64,000 nucleotides of DNA from Sipunculus nudus (lineage: Eukaryota; Annelida; Sipuncula; Golfingiida; Sipunculidae), in contig CM049307.1 in the NCBI GenBank assembly GCA_026874595.1, positions 75,120,643 through 75,184,642 on the forward strand, read 5' to 3'. The notes beneath the pieces are model-generated. The model was not told the DNA's origin, made no database searches, and saw only the letters and a list, made by a program, of their open reading frames with translations. Positions 21,949 to 32,773 of this stretch are shown piece by piece; the stretch's first letter is position 1, and the number at the start of each line of letters is the position of its first letter. The position numbers and the translations under genes are program-made.

Positions 21949-23655
21949 CACCAGAACCTGCCATGAGGGGACACCTGAATGAGCGGACCCCTTGGATGAC
22001 CCCTACGGACACTAAGCCAATGTCCCGACCCATTTCCCATTAAAATTGACCTGTCATGAGCAGACACCTGCTAAATGCGGGCAATGACAGTCCTGTTTGG
22101 CCCAAAATCCTGTCATGAATGGACACCCAAGTCTGATTTATAAGCGGCAACCAGTTACGCTGCGCGCGTGTACCAGCTGAGCAGCTCTGCGGAACGCTTT
22201 GTTCATGCCATGAACGGCTCTTATACAGATTCATTCATAGAAATTATGTAAATCGCGGGAATTCCGTATCACATAACTGACTTGACCAATGAGCATCAAC
22301 GTTTTTCCATCATATAAGCATGACAGACAAGTGGTTTGCAACGGCAAACTTGCAGCACTATTTCAAGGTTGCAAAAACAATAACGATAGCATATTTGGTA
22401 ATTGTGACTCTTACTGTTGCAAAAGTTGTCAAAATGTTGATTAACATGAAAATTTGGCTGCGCATTAATCTAATTATGATTGCGGGCGCACCTGCAGGTG
22501 ACAGCAGCTGAATGCCCCCGAATGCTCCCGAATACACAGGTGTTACCACCATATTGAATGTCCGCCTCATTTGAGACCCAATCATGGCAATGTAAATCTG
22601 AGAAAAGCATCGCTGAATTTGAGGCATCGGGTCATAATCTCAATGTCAAGATAAGAGTTTCATGTTGAAAATTATTTCCTTCCCAATATTGAGGTTAAAG
22701 TCAATGTGTTTGAGTCAATTTCAGCGGACGAAATCAACGTTCATAGTTCAAATTTGATTGCAAGTAGCACCGGCTGGCCACAGCTACCGAAGGCCACCGA
22801 ACGCTCCAGATCACCCCAGCGTTTCCACCATATTGAATATCCGCCTGATGTGAAGCCGAGTCACGACAATGTTAATCTGACTAAATCATCACCAAATTTG
22901 AGGCATCCGGTCATAATTTCATTGTTGGGATAAAATTCTGATGTGGAAAATTGATATCAATCCAATATTGAATTTGAGGTGTCTGGATTTGAGTGATTTC
23001 CTGTGGCCTGTACATATAAAGGGACATGAGATACAACTCATTTTGACAGACATAAATTTACTCTTCAGCGCCGCAGATAGAATGTTGCAAAAATTTAATT
23101 GTTCATTAAAAATTGAAATTAATGCAATATCTTAATGACACCCTTATCTTTCATTCCAAATATTCTCCTGTCATGCAAGTTTTGCTAGACCAGAGGTTTG
23201 CGGGAAGACTTTTATTTATTTATTCAGAAACAAATATTTATTTATTCAGAAACAATATGTGATTAAGAAATATTATAGATATATTTTATTGAATAAAAAA
23301 TTGTTTTAAAAGTTATTTTAGTAGAAAGTAACTATTTCTATAAAATTTGTACTCATGATCCATGATTGTCAAATTTTGTATTTTTAAATGAACAAGCTCT
23401 TGAAAGACTTTTAATCATGACAAAAAAATATCTGCTTTCCTGTGTTAGATGTCAGTTTAAATATTTTTTCATATATTATTGATATAAAAAAATACATTTT
23501 ATTTTTTATATACTTATAGGTATGTGATTCTTCTGATTTAATTGTTGAAAGAATCTCCATACAGTAATAATTATTCCCACCCGCATCTGTCCCTACCTCT
23601 CATGAAGGGACACCTGCAATGTAGGGACACTTTGCCCTCATGACAGATTCTGCTG
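21949..23655. mobile_element. TA-flanked TIR transposon (pogo-like, non-autonomous)
   Basis: The left end CACCAGAACCTGCCATGAGG matches the reverse of the right end, CAGCAGAATCTGTCATGAGG, with TA at 21947-21948 and 23656-23657. Subterminal GGACACC words repeat at both ends (ATGAGCAGACACC, ATGAATGGACACC, ATGAAGGGACACC). The 1707-bp interior has no transposase-like frame and holds a diverged internal duplication (22470-23020). Confidence 0.85.
22470..23020. repeat. Diverged internal duplication, period about 279 bp
   Basis: CCACCATATTGAAT occurs at 22546 and 22825. The two copies also share TTGATTGC/ATGATTGC, CGAAnGCTCC, GACAATGTNAATCTGA, AAATTTGAGGCAT, GGTCATAATNTCA and CCAATATTGA. Identity is moderate (about two in three by eye), so the duplication is old. 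It is inside the TIR transposon. Confidence 0.7.
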
Positions 23656-23830
23656 TATATATGTCAAGGGAAGAATGAGAATCTGGGAAGATCCAGAATT
23701 TTTTCATGAAAAATGATAATTCCAATTCTTCCAAGGAAAAATGAGAATTCCCATACTTCCAAGGAAAACTGAGAATTCCCATACTACTAAGGAAAAATGA
23801 GAAATCCCATACTTCCAAAGAAAAATGACA
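23656..23830. repeat. Short tandem repeat with a dispersed inverted partner
   Basis: It starts GTCAAGGGAAGAATGAGAAT and is followed by about four imperfect 32-bp units of the type CTTCCAAGGAAAAATGAGAA. The first 50 bp recur in reverse orientation at 30240-30305. It abuts the right end of the TIR transposon. Confidence 0.65.
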
Positions 23831-24766
23831 TATGTCACACTGTACATGTGAATAAGTCCAGGTTGCATTGCAACTATACCTTCAAATTTCCAATAAACTA
23901 TGTATTTATGACCTTGAGTTAATGGAAAGAGTGACTTTTATCATAATTGTTAGGTCTATTATAAAAAAAATTAAGGGGACATTAATTTACACCTGGCTGA
24001 ACGATTTCTATGCCACCCGCATTTTCGCCAGTTAACAATAGTATCTAAAAATAAACAACACAGACGTGGTGGGAGGGATGTTGTATGATCCATCAACACA
24101 GAAGTGTCAGTCACGTCAAGAAAATGCATGAACAAGATGATGTTTATGAGCTATGTTTAGCCCACACTGTAATCATGCTTTGAAGCAATTAAGTGCACTA
24201 ATTAATAATATTCATCAAAATTGTGCTTTGTGGTTTCAAAGTCACAGTTCAAAGCGTGTATGAACTAGCATGTTTTTCATAATTCATAACATAAATATTT
24301 TTTTTTAAAGTAACTTTTTTTTTACAATTTTCGTTGAAAATATATTTTTTCATTAAACACTTAAGCACTTAATCTGACTGTCGAAGATTATCATTTATAT
24401 TTTCATTTCATAATTAAGTGTCTGAAGTGCTTGTCTTAAATTAAATATAAACAGTATATTTATATATAAAGCAAAACAAGCCTAGTATACCAGTAATATC
24501 TCAAATGCTAATGGCTCATTAGCACAAACACCATTTATGTATGAAACTGTGAGGTTCCTCGTTTACAGAATGCCAAGTATGACTTACATTGCATGTTCAG
24601 CCCTATTTAGTATACAGAACCATCAAATATGTAACACCTCATATGACACAGGATGTATTTGCTGTGAGAGATGGCACAACCACACTAAAGGCAACATAAA
24701 ATATGTAAGACGACATAGTAGTACCATGGTTACGACAGGAATCAAAGACCAGGACTTAATGGTTGT
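23831..24766. other. AT-rich non-coding DNA, nothing recognised
   Basis: No supported feature. Confidence 0.5.
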
Positions 24767-24767
24767 C

Positions 24768-27700
24768 TGACTGACTAATAGGTTAAACAGGTAAACATTC
24801 CTGATAGGTTGAACAGGTAAACATTCCTGACCACAGAACTTCTGTACTAACAGCCTGACTGATTGATTAAACAGGTAAACATTCCTGACCACAGAACCTC
24901 TGTACTAACAGCCTGACTGATAGATTAAACAGGTAAACATTTTTGACAACAGAACCTCTGTACTGACAGTCTGACTGATAGGTTAAACAGGTAAACATTT
25001 TTGACCACAGAACCTCTGTACTAACAGCCTGACTGATAGATTAAACAGGTAAACATTCCTGACCACAGAACCTCTGTACTAACAGCCTGACTGATAGATT
25101 AAACAGGTAAACATTTTTGACAACAGAACCTCTGTACTGACAGCCTGACTGATAGATTAAACAGGTAAACATTTTTGACAACAGAACCTCTGTACTGACA
25201 GCCCGACTGATAGGTTAAACAGGTAAACATTCCTGACCACAGAACCTCTGTACTAACAGCCTGACTGATAGATTAAACAGGTAAACATTCCTGACCACAG
25301 AACCTCTGTACTAACAGCCTGACTGATAGGTTAAACACGTAAACATTCCTGACCACAGAACCTCTGTACTGACAGCCTGACTGATAGATAAAACAGGTAA
25401 ACATTCCTGACAACAGAACCTCTGTACTAACAGCCCGACTGATAGGTTAAACAGGTAAACATTCCTGACCACAGAACCTCTGTACTAACAGCCTGACTGA
25501 TAGATTAAACAGGTAAACATTCCTGACCACTGAACCTCTGTACTAACAGCCTGACTGATAGGTTAAACAGGTAAACATTCCTGACCACAGAACCTCTGCA
25601 CTGACAGCCTGACTGATAGATTAAACAGGTAAACATTCCTGACAACAGAACCTCTGTACTAACAGCCTGACTGATAGGTTAAACACAATAAACATTCCTG
25701 ACCACAGAACCTCTGTACTAACAGCCTGACTGATAGGTTAAACAGGTAAACATTCCTGACCACTGAACCTCTGTACTAACAGCCCGACTGATAGGTTAAA
25801 CAGGTAAACATTCTTGACCACAGAACCTCTGCACTAACAGCCTGACTGATAGATTAAACAGGTAAACATTCCTGACCACAGAACCTCTGCACTAACAGCC
25901 TGACTGATAGGTTAAACAGGTAAACATTCCTGACCACAGAACCTCTGTACTAACAGCCCGACTGATAGGTTAAACAGGTAAACATTCCTGACCACAGAAC
26001 CTCTGTACTAACAGCCCGACTGATAGGTTAAACAGGTAAACATTCCTGACCACAGAACCTCTGTACTAACAGCCTGACTGATAGGTTAAACAGGTAAACA
26101 TTCCTGACCACAGAACCTCTGTACTAACAGCCCGACTGATAGGTTAAACAGGTAAACATTCCTGACCACAGAACCTCTGTACTAACAGCCTGACTGATAG
26201 ATTAAACAGGTAAACATTTTTGACAATAGAACCTCTGTACTAACAGCCCGACTGATAGATTAAACAGGTTAACATTCCTGACCACAGAACCTCTGTACTA
26301 ACAGCCCGACTGATAGATTAAACAGGTTAACATTCCTGACGACAGAACCTCTGCACTAACAGCCTGACTGATAGATTAAACAGGTAAACATTCCTGACCA
26401 CAGAACCTCTGTACTGACAGCCTGACTGATAGGTTAAACAGGTAAACATTCCTGACCACAGAACCTCTGTACTAACAGCCTGACTGATAGGTTAAACAGG
26501 TAAACATTTCTGACCACTGAACCTCTGTACTAACAGCCTGACTGATAGGTTAAACAGGTAAACATTCTTGACCACAGAACCTCTGCACTAACAGCCTGAC
26601 TGATAGATTAAACAGGTAAACATTCCTGACGACAGAACCTCTGCACTAACTGCCTGACTGATAGGTTAAACAGGTAAACATTCCTGACCACAGAACATCT
26701 GTACTAACAGCCCGACTGATAGGTTAAACAGGTAAACATTCCTGACAACAGAACCTCTGTACTAACAGCCTGACTGATAGGTTAAACAGGTAAACATTCC
26801 TGACCACAGAACCTCTGTACTAACAGCCTGACTGATAGGTTAAACAGGTAAACATTCCTGACCACAGAACCTCTGTACTAACAGCCCGACTGATAGGTTA
26901 AACAGGTAAACATTCCTGACCACAGAACCTCTGTACTAACAGCCTGACTGATAGATTAAACAGGTAAACATTTTTGACAATAGAACCTCTGTACTAACAG
27001 CCCGACTGATAGATTAAACAGGTTAACATTCCTGACCACAGAACCTCTGTACTAACAGCCCGACTGATAGATTAAACAGGTTAACATTCCTGACCACAGA
27101 ACCTCTGCACTAACAGCCTGACTGATAGATTAAACAGGTAAACATTCCTGACCACAGAACCTCTGTACTGACAGCCTGACTGATAGATTAAACAGGTAAA
27201 CATTCCTGACCACAGAATCTCTGTACTAACAGCCCGACTGATAGGTTAAACAGGTAAACATTCCTGACCACAGAACCTCTGTACTAACAGCCTGACTGAT
27301 AGATTAAACAGGTAAACATTTTTGACAACAGAACCTCTGTACTAACAGCCCGACTGATAGATTAAACAGGTTAACATTCCTGACCACAGAACCTCTGTAC
27401 TAACAGCCCGACTGATAGGTTAAACAGGTAAACATTCCTGACCACAGAACCTCTGTAGTAACAGCCTGACTGATAGATTAAACAGGTAAACATTTTTGAC
27501 AACAGAACCTCTGTACTAACAGCCCGACTGATAGATTAAACAGGTTAACATTCCTGACCACAGAACCTCTGTACTAACAGCCTGACTGATAGATTAAACA
27601 GGTAAACATTCCTGACCACAGAACCTCTGTACTAACAGCCTGACTGATAGATTAAACAGGTAAACATTCCTGACCGCAAAACCTCTGTACTGATAGGTTA

Positions 27701-27800
27701 AACAGGTAAACATTCCTGACCACAGACCCTCTGTACTAACAGCCCGACTGATAGATTAAACAGGTAAACATACCTGAACACTGAACCTCTATACTTCAGC
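24768..27800. repeat. 58-bp satellite/minisatellite array, about 52 copies, with higher-order repeat
   Basis: The unit runs CTGACTGATAGATTAAACAG, GTAAACATTCCTGACCACAG, AACCTCTGTACTAACAGC (58 bp). The length gives about 52 units. Variant units (TTTTTGACAATAG; CCACTGAAC; GGTTAACATTCC; TTCTTGACC) recur exactly 754 bp (13 units) apart, for example 25758/26512, 25811/26565 and 26221/26975. Two adjacent 13-unit blocks are therefore visible at about 25.70-26.45 and 26.45-27.21 kb. The edges hold truncated units (for example 24803-24855 and 27675-27700). There are no unique spacers, so it is not CRISPR. Confidence 0.98.
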
Positions 27801-28022
27801 TATTGGTTCAAATCCTACCATGGCAGGTGTTAGGGATCAAGAAGGCTGCATATTTCAGATCTGACTATCTGATGCCTAGCATTTTCTGACTAGGACTATC
27901 TCTTTATGTTTTTGTCATTTTGCAATCTTTGTATGTCACTGAAAGGTTTAAGTAGGCCTGTGGCAAAATTATATTCAGTGATTGAAAGATGAAAAATGAC
28001 TGATGACCGATTGTTAATTGAT
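27801..28022. other. Flank of the satellite, nothing certain
   Basis: GGTTCAAATCC at 27804 resembles an RNA polymerase III B box, but no A box lies upstream in the array. Treated as chance. Confidence 0.3.
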
Positions 28023-28023
28023 T

Positions 28024-28315
28024 ATTACCTCTGCAAGGGAGGTTATGTTTTGGTCGATGTTGGTTTGTTTGTTTTCTGTCTGTTTGTCTGTTAGCATCAT
28101 TCACTCAAATGTTATTAAAGGGTTTTGATGAAAGTTTCAGGATAGCACAGCAATGATACAAAGGAAAATTGATTAAATTTTGTGGGGTGATCCAGATCAC
28201 CATCTCGATCCAGGAATTTTTTTTTTTAGGAAAAGTGCTGCATTTCTGACAATGCCATATATGGGGGTAATGTGCTGCCTTGGCATAGGCCTCTGCTCTC
28301 TGAGTGCTTTTCTAG
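28024..28315 (+). mobile_element. Family D Helitron-like non-autonomous element (about 290 bp), apparently complete
   Basis: The 5' hairpin ACCTC-TGCAAGG-GAGGT is followed by TATGTTTT, a TTGT/TCTG-rich microsatellite, a short core (GATCCAGATCACC, GATCCAGGAATT), and a 3' hairpin centred on GCTCTCTGAGTGC. After TTTT it ends CTAG/T. The type TTACCTCCGCNAAGGAGGTTATGTTTT ... GAGTGCTTTCTAGT is, as I recall, a widespread animal repeat. A 3' hairpin then CTAG and insertion before T are the marks of Helitron-type ends. Confidence 0.7.
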
Positions 28316-28838
28316 TTGTATAGACCATCTAAATACTGTAATATCTGCTGTATAGAATTATATAAAAAATACTGACTGAGTTAATTCATTCAAACTTGTA
28401 CATCATACTGAAAGACCAAGTTAATATCTGTGTTGTTGAAATTTCTTCATTGCACAAGGTTAAGTTTAATGCTGTTCACTGTTTTGTGCACAGTCTTCTT
28501 ATAACTCTTACAAAAAATTAGAATATTAAATGTAGATAATGAGACATCTTTGTATGTGCAAACATAAATTTTTGTGATTGATTATGTACAAATGCAATTG
28601 ATTATTAAACACAGGGTCCTGTCATTGATATAAGTGATTACTACTGGCACAACACTAGTATCAAGACATTTTTCAGTCAGCTTTTTGGTCTAGCAGTATA
28701 ACACAGGCTCATTATATAAACTTTCTAGGATCTGGAGACTGCTCATGATCTTCCTTGATAGGGATCAAAATATTAGTTTAAGGGTATAAATTAATATATA
28801 TTGGAGATGTATGGTCTCTGTTGAGTGCCCTCTGTTTT
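28316..28838. other. AT-rich non-coding DNA, nothing recognised
   Basis: No supported feature. Confidence 0.5.
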
Positions 28839-28839
28839 G

Positions 28840-29215
28840 GGATATTGCAGACAAAAGTGTAATATCACAGACAATTATAGGATATTGCAGAGAGTTGTAG
28901 GATATTGAATATCACTGTAGGATATTTCAGATAATTGAAGAATATTCAAGACTATTGTAGGATATTGCAGAGTATTATAGGATATTGCAGACAATTGTAT
29001 TTTATTGCAGTCAAATGTAGGATGTTGAAGACCATTGTAAGATACTGAAGACTAATGTTGGATATTGCACAGAATGTATTGGAGATTGCAGGCAACTGTA
29101 GGATATTGTAGAGTATTGTAGGATATTGCAGGGTATTAAAGGATATTGCAAAAAAAAAAAATTGTGAGATATTGAAGACATTTTTAGGAAATTGCAGACA
29201 ATTGTAGGATTTCAC
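28840..29215. repeat. Degenerate about 20-bp minisatellite (GGATATTGCAGACAATTGTA)
   Basis: About 18 imperfect copies of GGATATTGCAGACAATTGTA, with small indels and an A-run near 29150. The minus-strand open frame here is a by-product of the repeat. Confidence 0.9.
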
Positions 29216-30235
29216 ACTGTGAGTGGATGATCACATATATTCTGAAAAAATACATGTGTATATGCAATACATGCTGGTCAGGGACACTTGCAGGAAATGT
29301 TTTCATATGGATCAAGGTTACCCCTAAACATGTGATCGTTTATAAATGTTTATATAGAACGTCAGAAATGGTAGCTTATAATGGTGCAGAAATTTATGGA
29401 AAAAAAAACTGCAGTATTTTCGAGGCATGATTAATAAGAAGACTCCAGGGAGGAGACCTGGATGGACTTAATTATGAATAGAACTGTAAAGTGGAATATT
29501 AATTTAATTTGTAATTAAAAAATAACATTTATTCATTTTTGGTTCTTACCTTGGAGTAGATTCTTTATTCTGAAGCTTCTACTGAAGACTAATTTTCAAG
29601 CCACTGAAAAGGATCTAGTTCAAGTGTAACAATTAATTGACTATTTAAGAGAGTAACTCTTGAGGTATATTGTAATGCTTTAGACGTAAAAGAACTTCCC
29701 CAAAATTAAAATTTGTGGCACTGCTGTACATGTGCCTATTTACTTCTGCAGTGTCTGATGGCCAATTGATACATTTCTGGAACATATGTGCACGTAAATA
29801 GCAGGTCCGTCAATTTGTATAAAATTTTCCAGTACATACGTGAGTATAACAACATCAGTATATATGTATTGTTACAACTTATATGTACTGCAATACATCA
29901 ACAAAAAAGTTTATCAGAGCTGCATTTTCTAGTGAAAGCCTGTAATTTTAATCCCCATATTTCTGACAATAAATACATTGAAATTGTGTAATTTATATTT
30001 GTTATCCATCATATCTAACCATTGATACTTATACTGTTACCCACAAGGTATCTCGACTCATTATATATAATTAGAGTTTGTAAGGATACATGAGTGAACA
30101 GTATATGGTGAAATTGAATAATGGAATAATTGAATAATGATGCTGTTGCATCATATTTCATACCTGCTAGCACACAGCATGACATCAGAAGAAGAATTTG
30201 CATGCTAATTGGTACATTCCCAACACAGTGGTTAT
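29216..30235. other. AT-rich non-coding DNA, nothing recognised
   Basis: No supported feature. Confidence 0.5.
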
Positions 30236-30305
30236 ATATATTCCCATTCTTCCTTGGAAGATTCTGGATCTTCCCAGATTCTCATCCTTCCCTTGACATA
30301 TACAT
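30236..30305 (-). repeat. Inverted partner of the 23656 repeat
   Basis: ATTCTGGATCTTCCCAGATT then CTCATCCTTCCCTTGACATAT is the reverse complement of the start of the 23656-23830 repeat, with one or two changes. This shows a dispersed family. Confidence 0.75.
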
Positions 30306-30712
30306 GTATATACACTGCATTTGTCTATATTTCCTTCATTTTGACCACTGCTTTGTACAGCAAGATTCTCTGGGTTTCACCACCAGGGCTGGCACAGAGC
30401 AAAGAATAGTTGTCATACCAATGAGAGTGGGGCATTGCATTGTGCAACCAGCTCTAAGCTTGTGGCAAAACCCCACAGTTGTTGGTCTGATTTTTGGCCC
30501 TGTGCCAGAACCTGTTGATCAGACCAATGAGAGCGGGATGTCACAGGTTTAAAATTTGAAGCTGAATGCACAGTGTGATACCACTCTCTCATTGGTCTAT
30601 TTATATTTCTTTGGCCTGTTCCAGCCCTGGTGGAGAATTTTGCTATACAAACAGCATTTGAAATGAAGCTCTGAACTACTACAGTGTACAACCACTGAGT
30701 AAGGAGTGTATA
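30305..30712. repeat. Inverted repeat with promoter-like boxes (CCAATGAGAG, TATA-like)
   Basis: The left arm (about 30305-30428, reversed) and right arm (about 30585-30712) share, in order, CTCTCATTGG, CCAGCCCTGGTGG, GAGAATYTTGCTRTACAAA, a GCA/AAATGAAG stretch and ACAGTGTA (left: GCAGTGTA). CCAATGAGAG occurs at 30418-30427 and 30524-30533, and inverted at 30586-30595. A third relative at 53100-53272 carries CTCTCATTGG, GCTATAAAAA and GCAGTGTATAACCACT. The layout is like a divergent promoter (CCAAT boxes between two TATA-like boxes), but no coding sequence follows. It could also be a TIR element. Confidence 0.65.
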
Positions 30713-31295
30713 GCTGATAACAATTGTTCTGTTCTCTCCATGGTGAAAAGTAAATGATGATAGCTAGAGCTCTTATAGAGCACACACCCGTGCCAGGATC
30801 AAATTCTTTGACCATTATGGCCTCCCAAATTTAAAAAGATCTTGCTTACCACAAGACCTATCTTAATTGTACTTAAATCCAGCCAGAAGTCATAATGTGT
30901 CACTAGAGCAATTTACTCTTTGGGGCATCTTCATACTATCAAGTTGTAGTAGCCATGCTTTCAGAGACCTTGATTCAGTGAGCTGCTCTGGCTTGTGTTT
31001 CATGAATAATGAACAAGCCTGCAAGTGTTCAGGCTGAAATCAAACTGCCAATAAAAGCTGATGAACAAAATGTATACAATATAGGGCCTACACTCAAGGG
31101 GTAAACTGCTCTCTACTGATTGATCCCTGGCATGGTTATGAGAGTGGGTTATAGTTGCCCGTCCAAGGTAGGTGGTTTTCCCTGGGTTCTCAAGTTTCCT
31201 CCATCTCTTCAGAATAATGAATGCCACCATCCGGACCATGGAGAATGCCATGCATTTGTTATTATAACTATATGTACAGTCCATGTAAAATATTT
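30713..31295. other. Non-coding DNA left of the element nest
   Basis: Overlapping short open frames on both strands between 31000 and 31290 have no recognisable motif. Nothing is called. Confidence 0.45.
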
Positions 31296-32688
31296 GTATC
31301 CCCAGACAAAGTCGGGGGATACTATGTTTTCATACCGGTCCCGCTGCCACCGCTGCCGCCGCATATAAATCTTGTTGGCGCGATAACTCAAAAAATATTT
31401 CACGGATCTTTACCAAACTTGGTATATGTATAGATATGGGTGAGAGGACGAAGCTTCTTTAAAATGAGGTCATGACCTTCACTAGGAGAGTGTCCTTGAC
31501 CTTGAATAGGTCCAATTTTGGGGAAAATCACACAAATTCTTAATTATCTCAAGAAATCTTGCATGGATTAATCCCAAAATCAAGTTGATGGAAGATCATG
31601 GATAGGGTTGTCATGTTCCAGAAACTGGTGGCGCCACCTATTATTCTTTACTTGTTTTCGTGCCGTTTAATACCCCCAAAATTGTCACTTGACAGTACTG
31701 TGAGCATTATAAGTCAAAAACTAATGGACAGATTTCTTTTATATTATGCATATACATAGATATGGGTTATGGGATGATATTTTTAGCTCAGCTGACTATA
31801 AGTCATCTGAGCTATAGTTGTGGTCCATTGTCCGTCGTCCGTCCGTCTGTCCGTCCGTCCGTCTGTCTGTCCATCCATCCGTTAGTTTGTCCGTCCGTCC
31901 GTCTGTAGATGTGGCACGTTTTGAAACAGTAAGACCTAGGAATCCAAACTTAGGCATAATGTTAGATGTCCCCAATTTCCTTACCAAGCCGAAAACTGGG
32001 TCTTTGCGACTTCGTTCCTTTGAGAAATTAAGGAAAAACCTCCATTTTTAATTAAAAACCTATTTTCACACTTCAGGACTGCCTAATATCAAAACCACTC
32101 ATCTGTTTTTCCCCATATTTATCATAAATATTCCTCTATATAGTTCCTATGTACATGCCAGAAATTAGGTCTGTTTTTTACAATTTAAAAAAGTTATGGG
32201 TCCAAACATATTGCACTTTGTAAAAAATCATTAAAAATATTTGGTCACTTAACACAAAAAATTGTTAAAGCTAGGGACTTTTTTTTCAGTAATATAGCTT
32301 TAACTAATCAAAATTTAATTGTATACCCAAAATTAGTTCAAAATCTTTTAAATTTTTTAAAATATTAGCAAAAATATAAAATTGGTACCTTAAATTTTCC
32401 CCAAATTTGACCATGGCACGTTTTTTTCTCGTTCTAATGTATATTTAATTCATTTTTCACAGCTGGGATACATGTGGATTTAATCTGTTGAATTCTGAAA
32501 TTTGAAAGTAAAAGCTCAAAAATTATTCTAATAATTGAAGTTTTTCAGATGCTCTAATGTATTTGCATTTTGTATATCCAAGACCCCACTCTTGCTCACT
32601 ACAGCCTTGCCTAGGTAACCTTATTAGTGATGCAGCATTGGCAGAACACCCCTGCTGTATTAAACATATACTTATGCTCACGGGCCCT

Positions 32689-32735
32689 ACCCTAACACCC
32701 CCCCCCCCCAGTCCCCCCCCCCCCCCATCACCACC
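32689..32735. repeat. Poly-C and CACCAT simple repeat in B1
   Basis: Two C-runs of about 13 and 14 bases separated by AGT, then CATCACCACCATCACC. Copy number in the assembly may be unreliable here. Confidence 0.85.
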
Positions 32736-32773
32736 ATCACCAATTATATTGCAATACACGGTTTGTTATTGTA

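Noticed and set aside
24768-27800. CRISPR-like regular repeats
   Set aside because: Units are contiguous 58-bp copies without unique spacers, in a eukaryotic context. It is a satellite.
27804-27814. Polymerase III B box GGTTCAAATCC after the satellite
   Set aside because: No A box at a suitable distance upstream and no tRNA-like fold.
28952-29215. 87-codon minus-strand frame
   Set aside because: Entirely inside the 20-bp minisatellite and generated by its stop-free frame.
30305-30712. Histone gene pair
   Set aside because: Promoter-like layout only. No histone coding sequence or histone 3' stem-loop is nearby.
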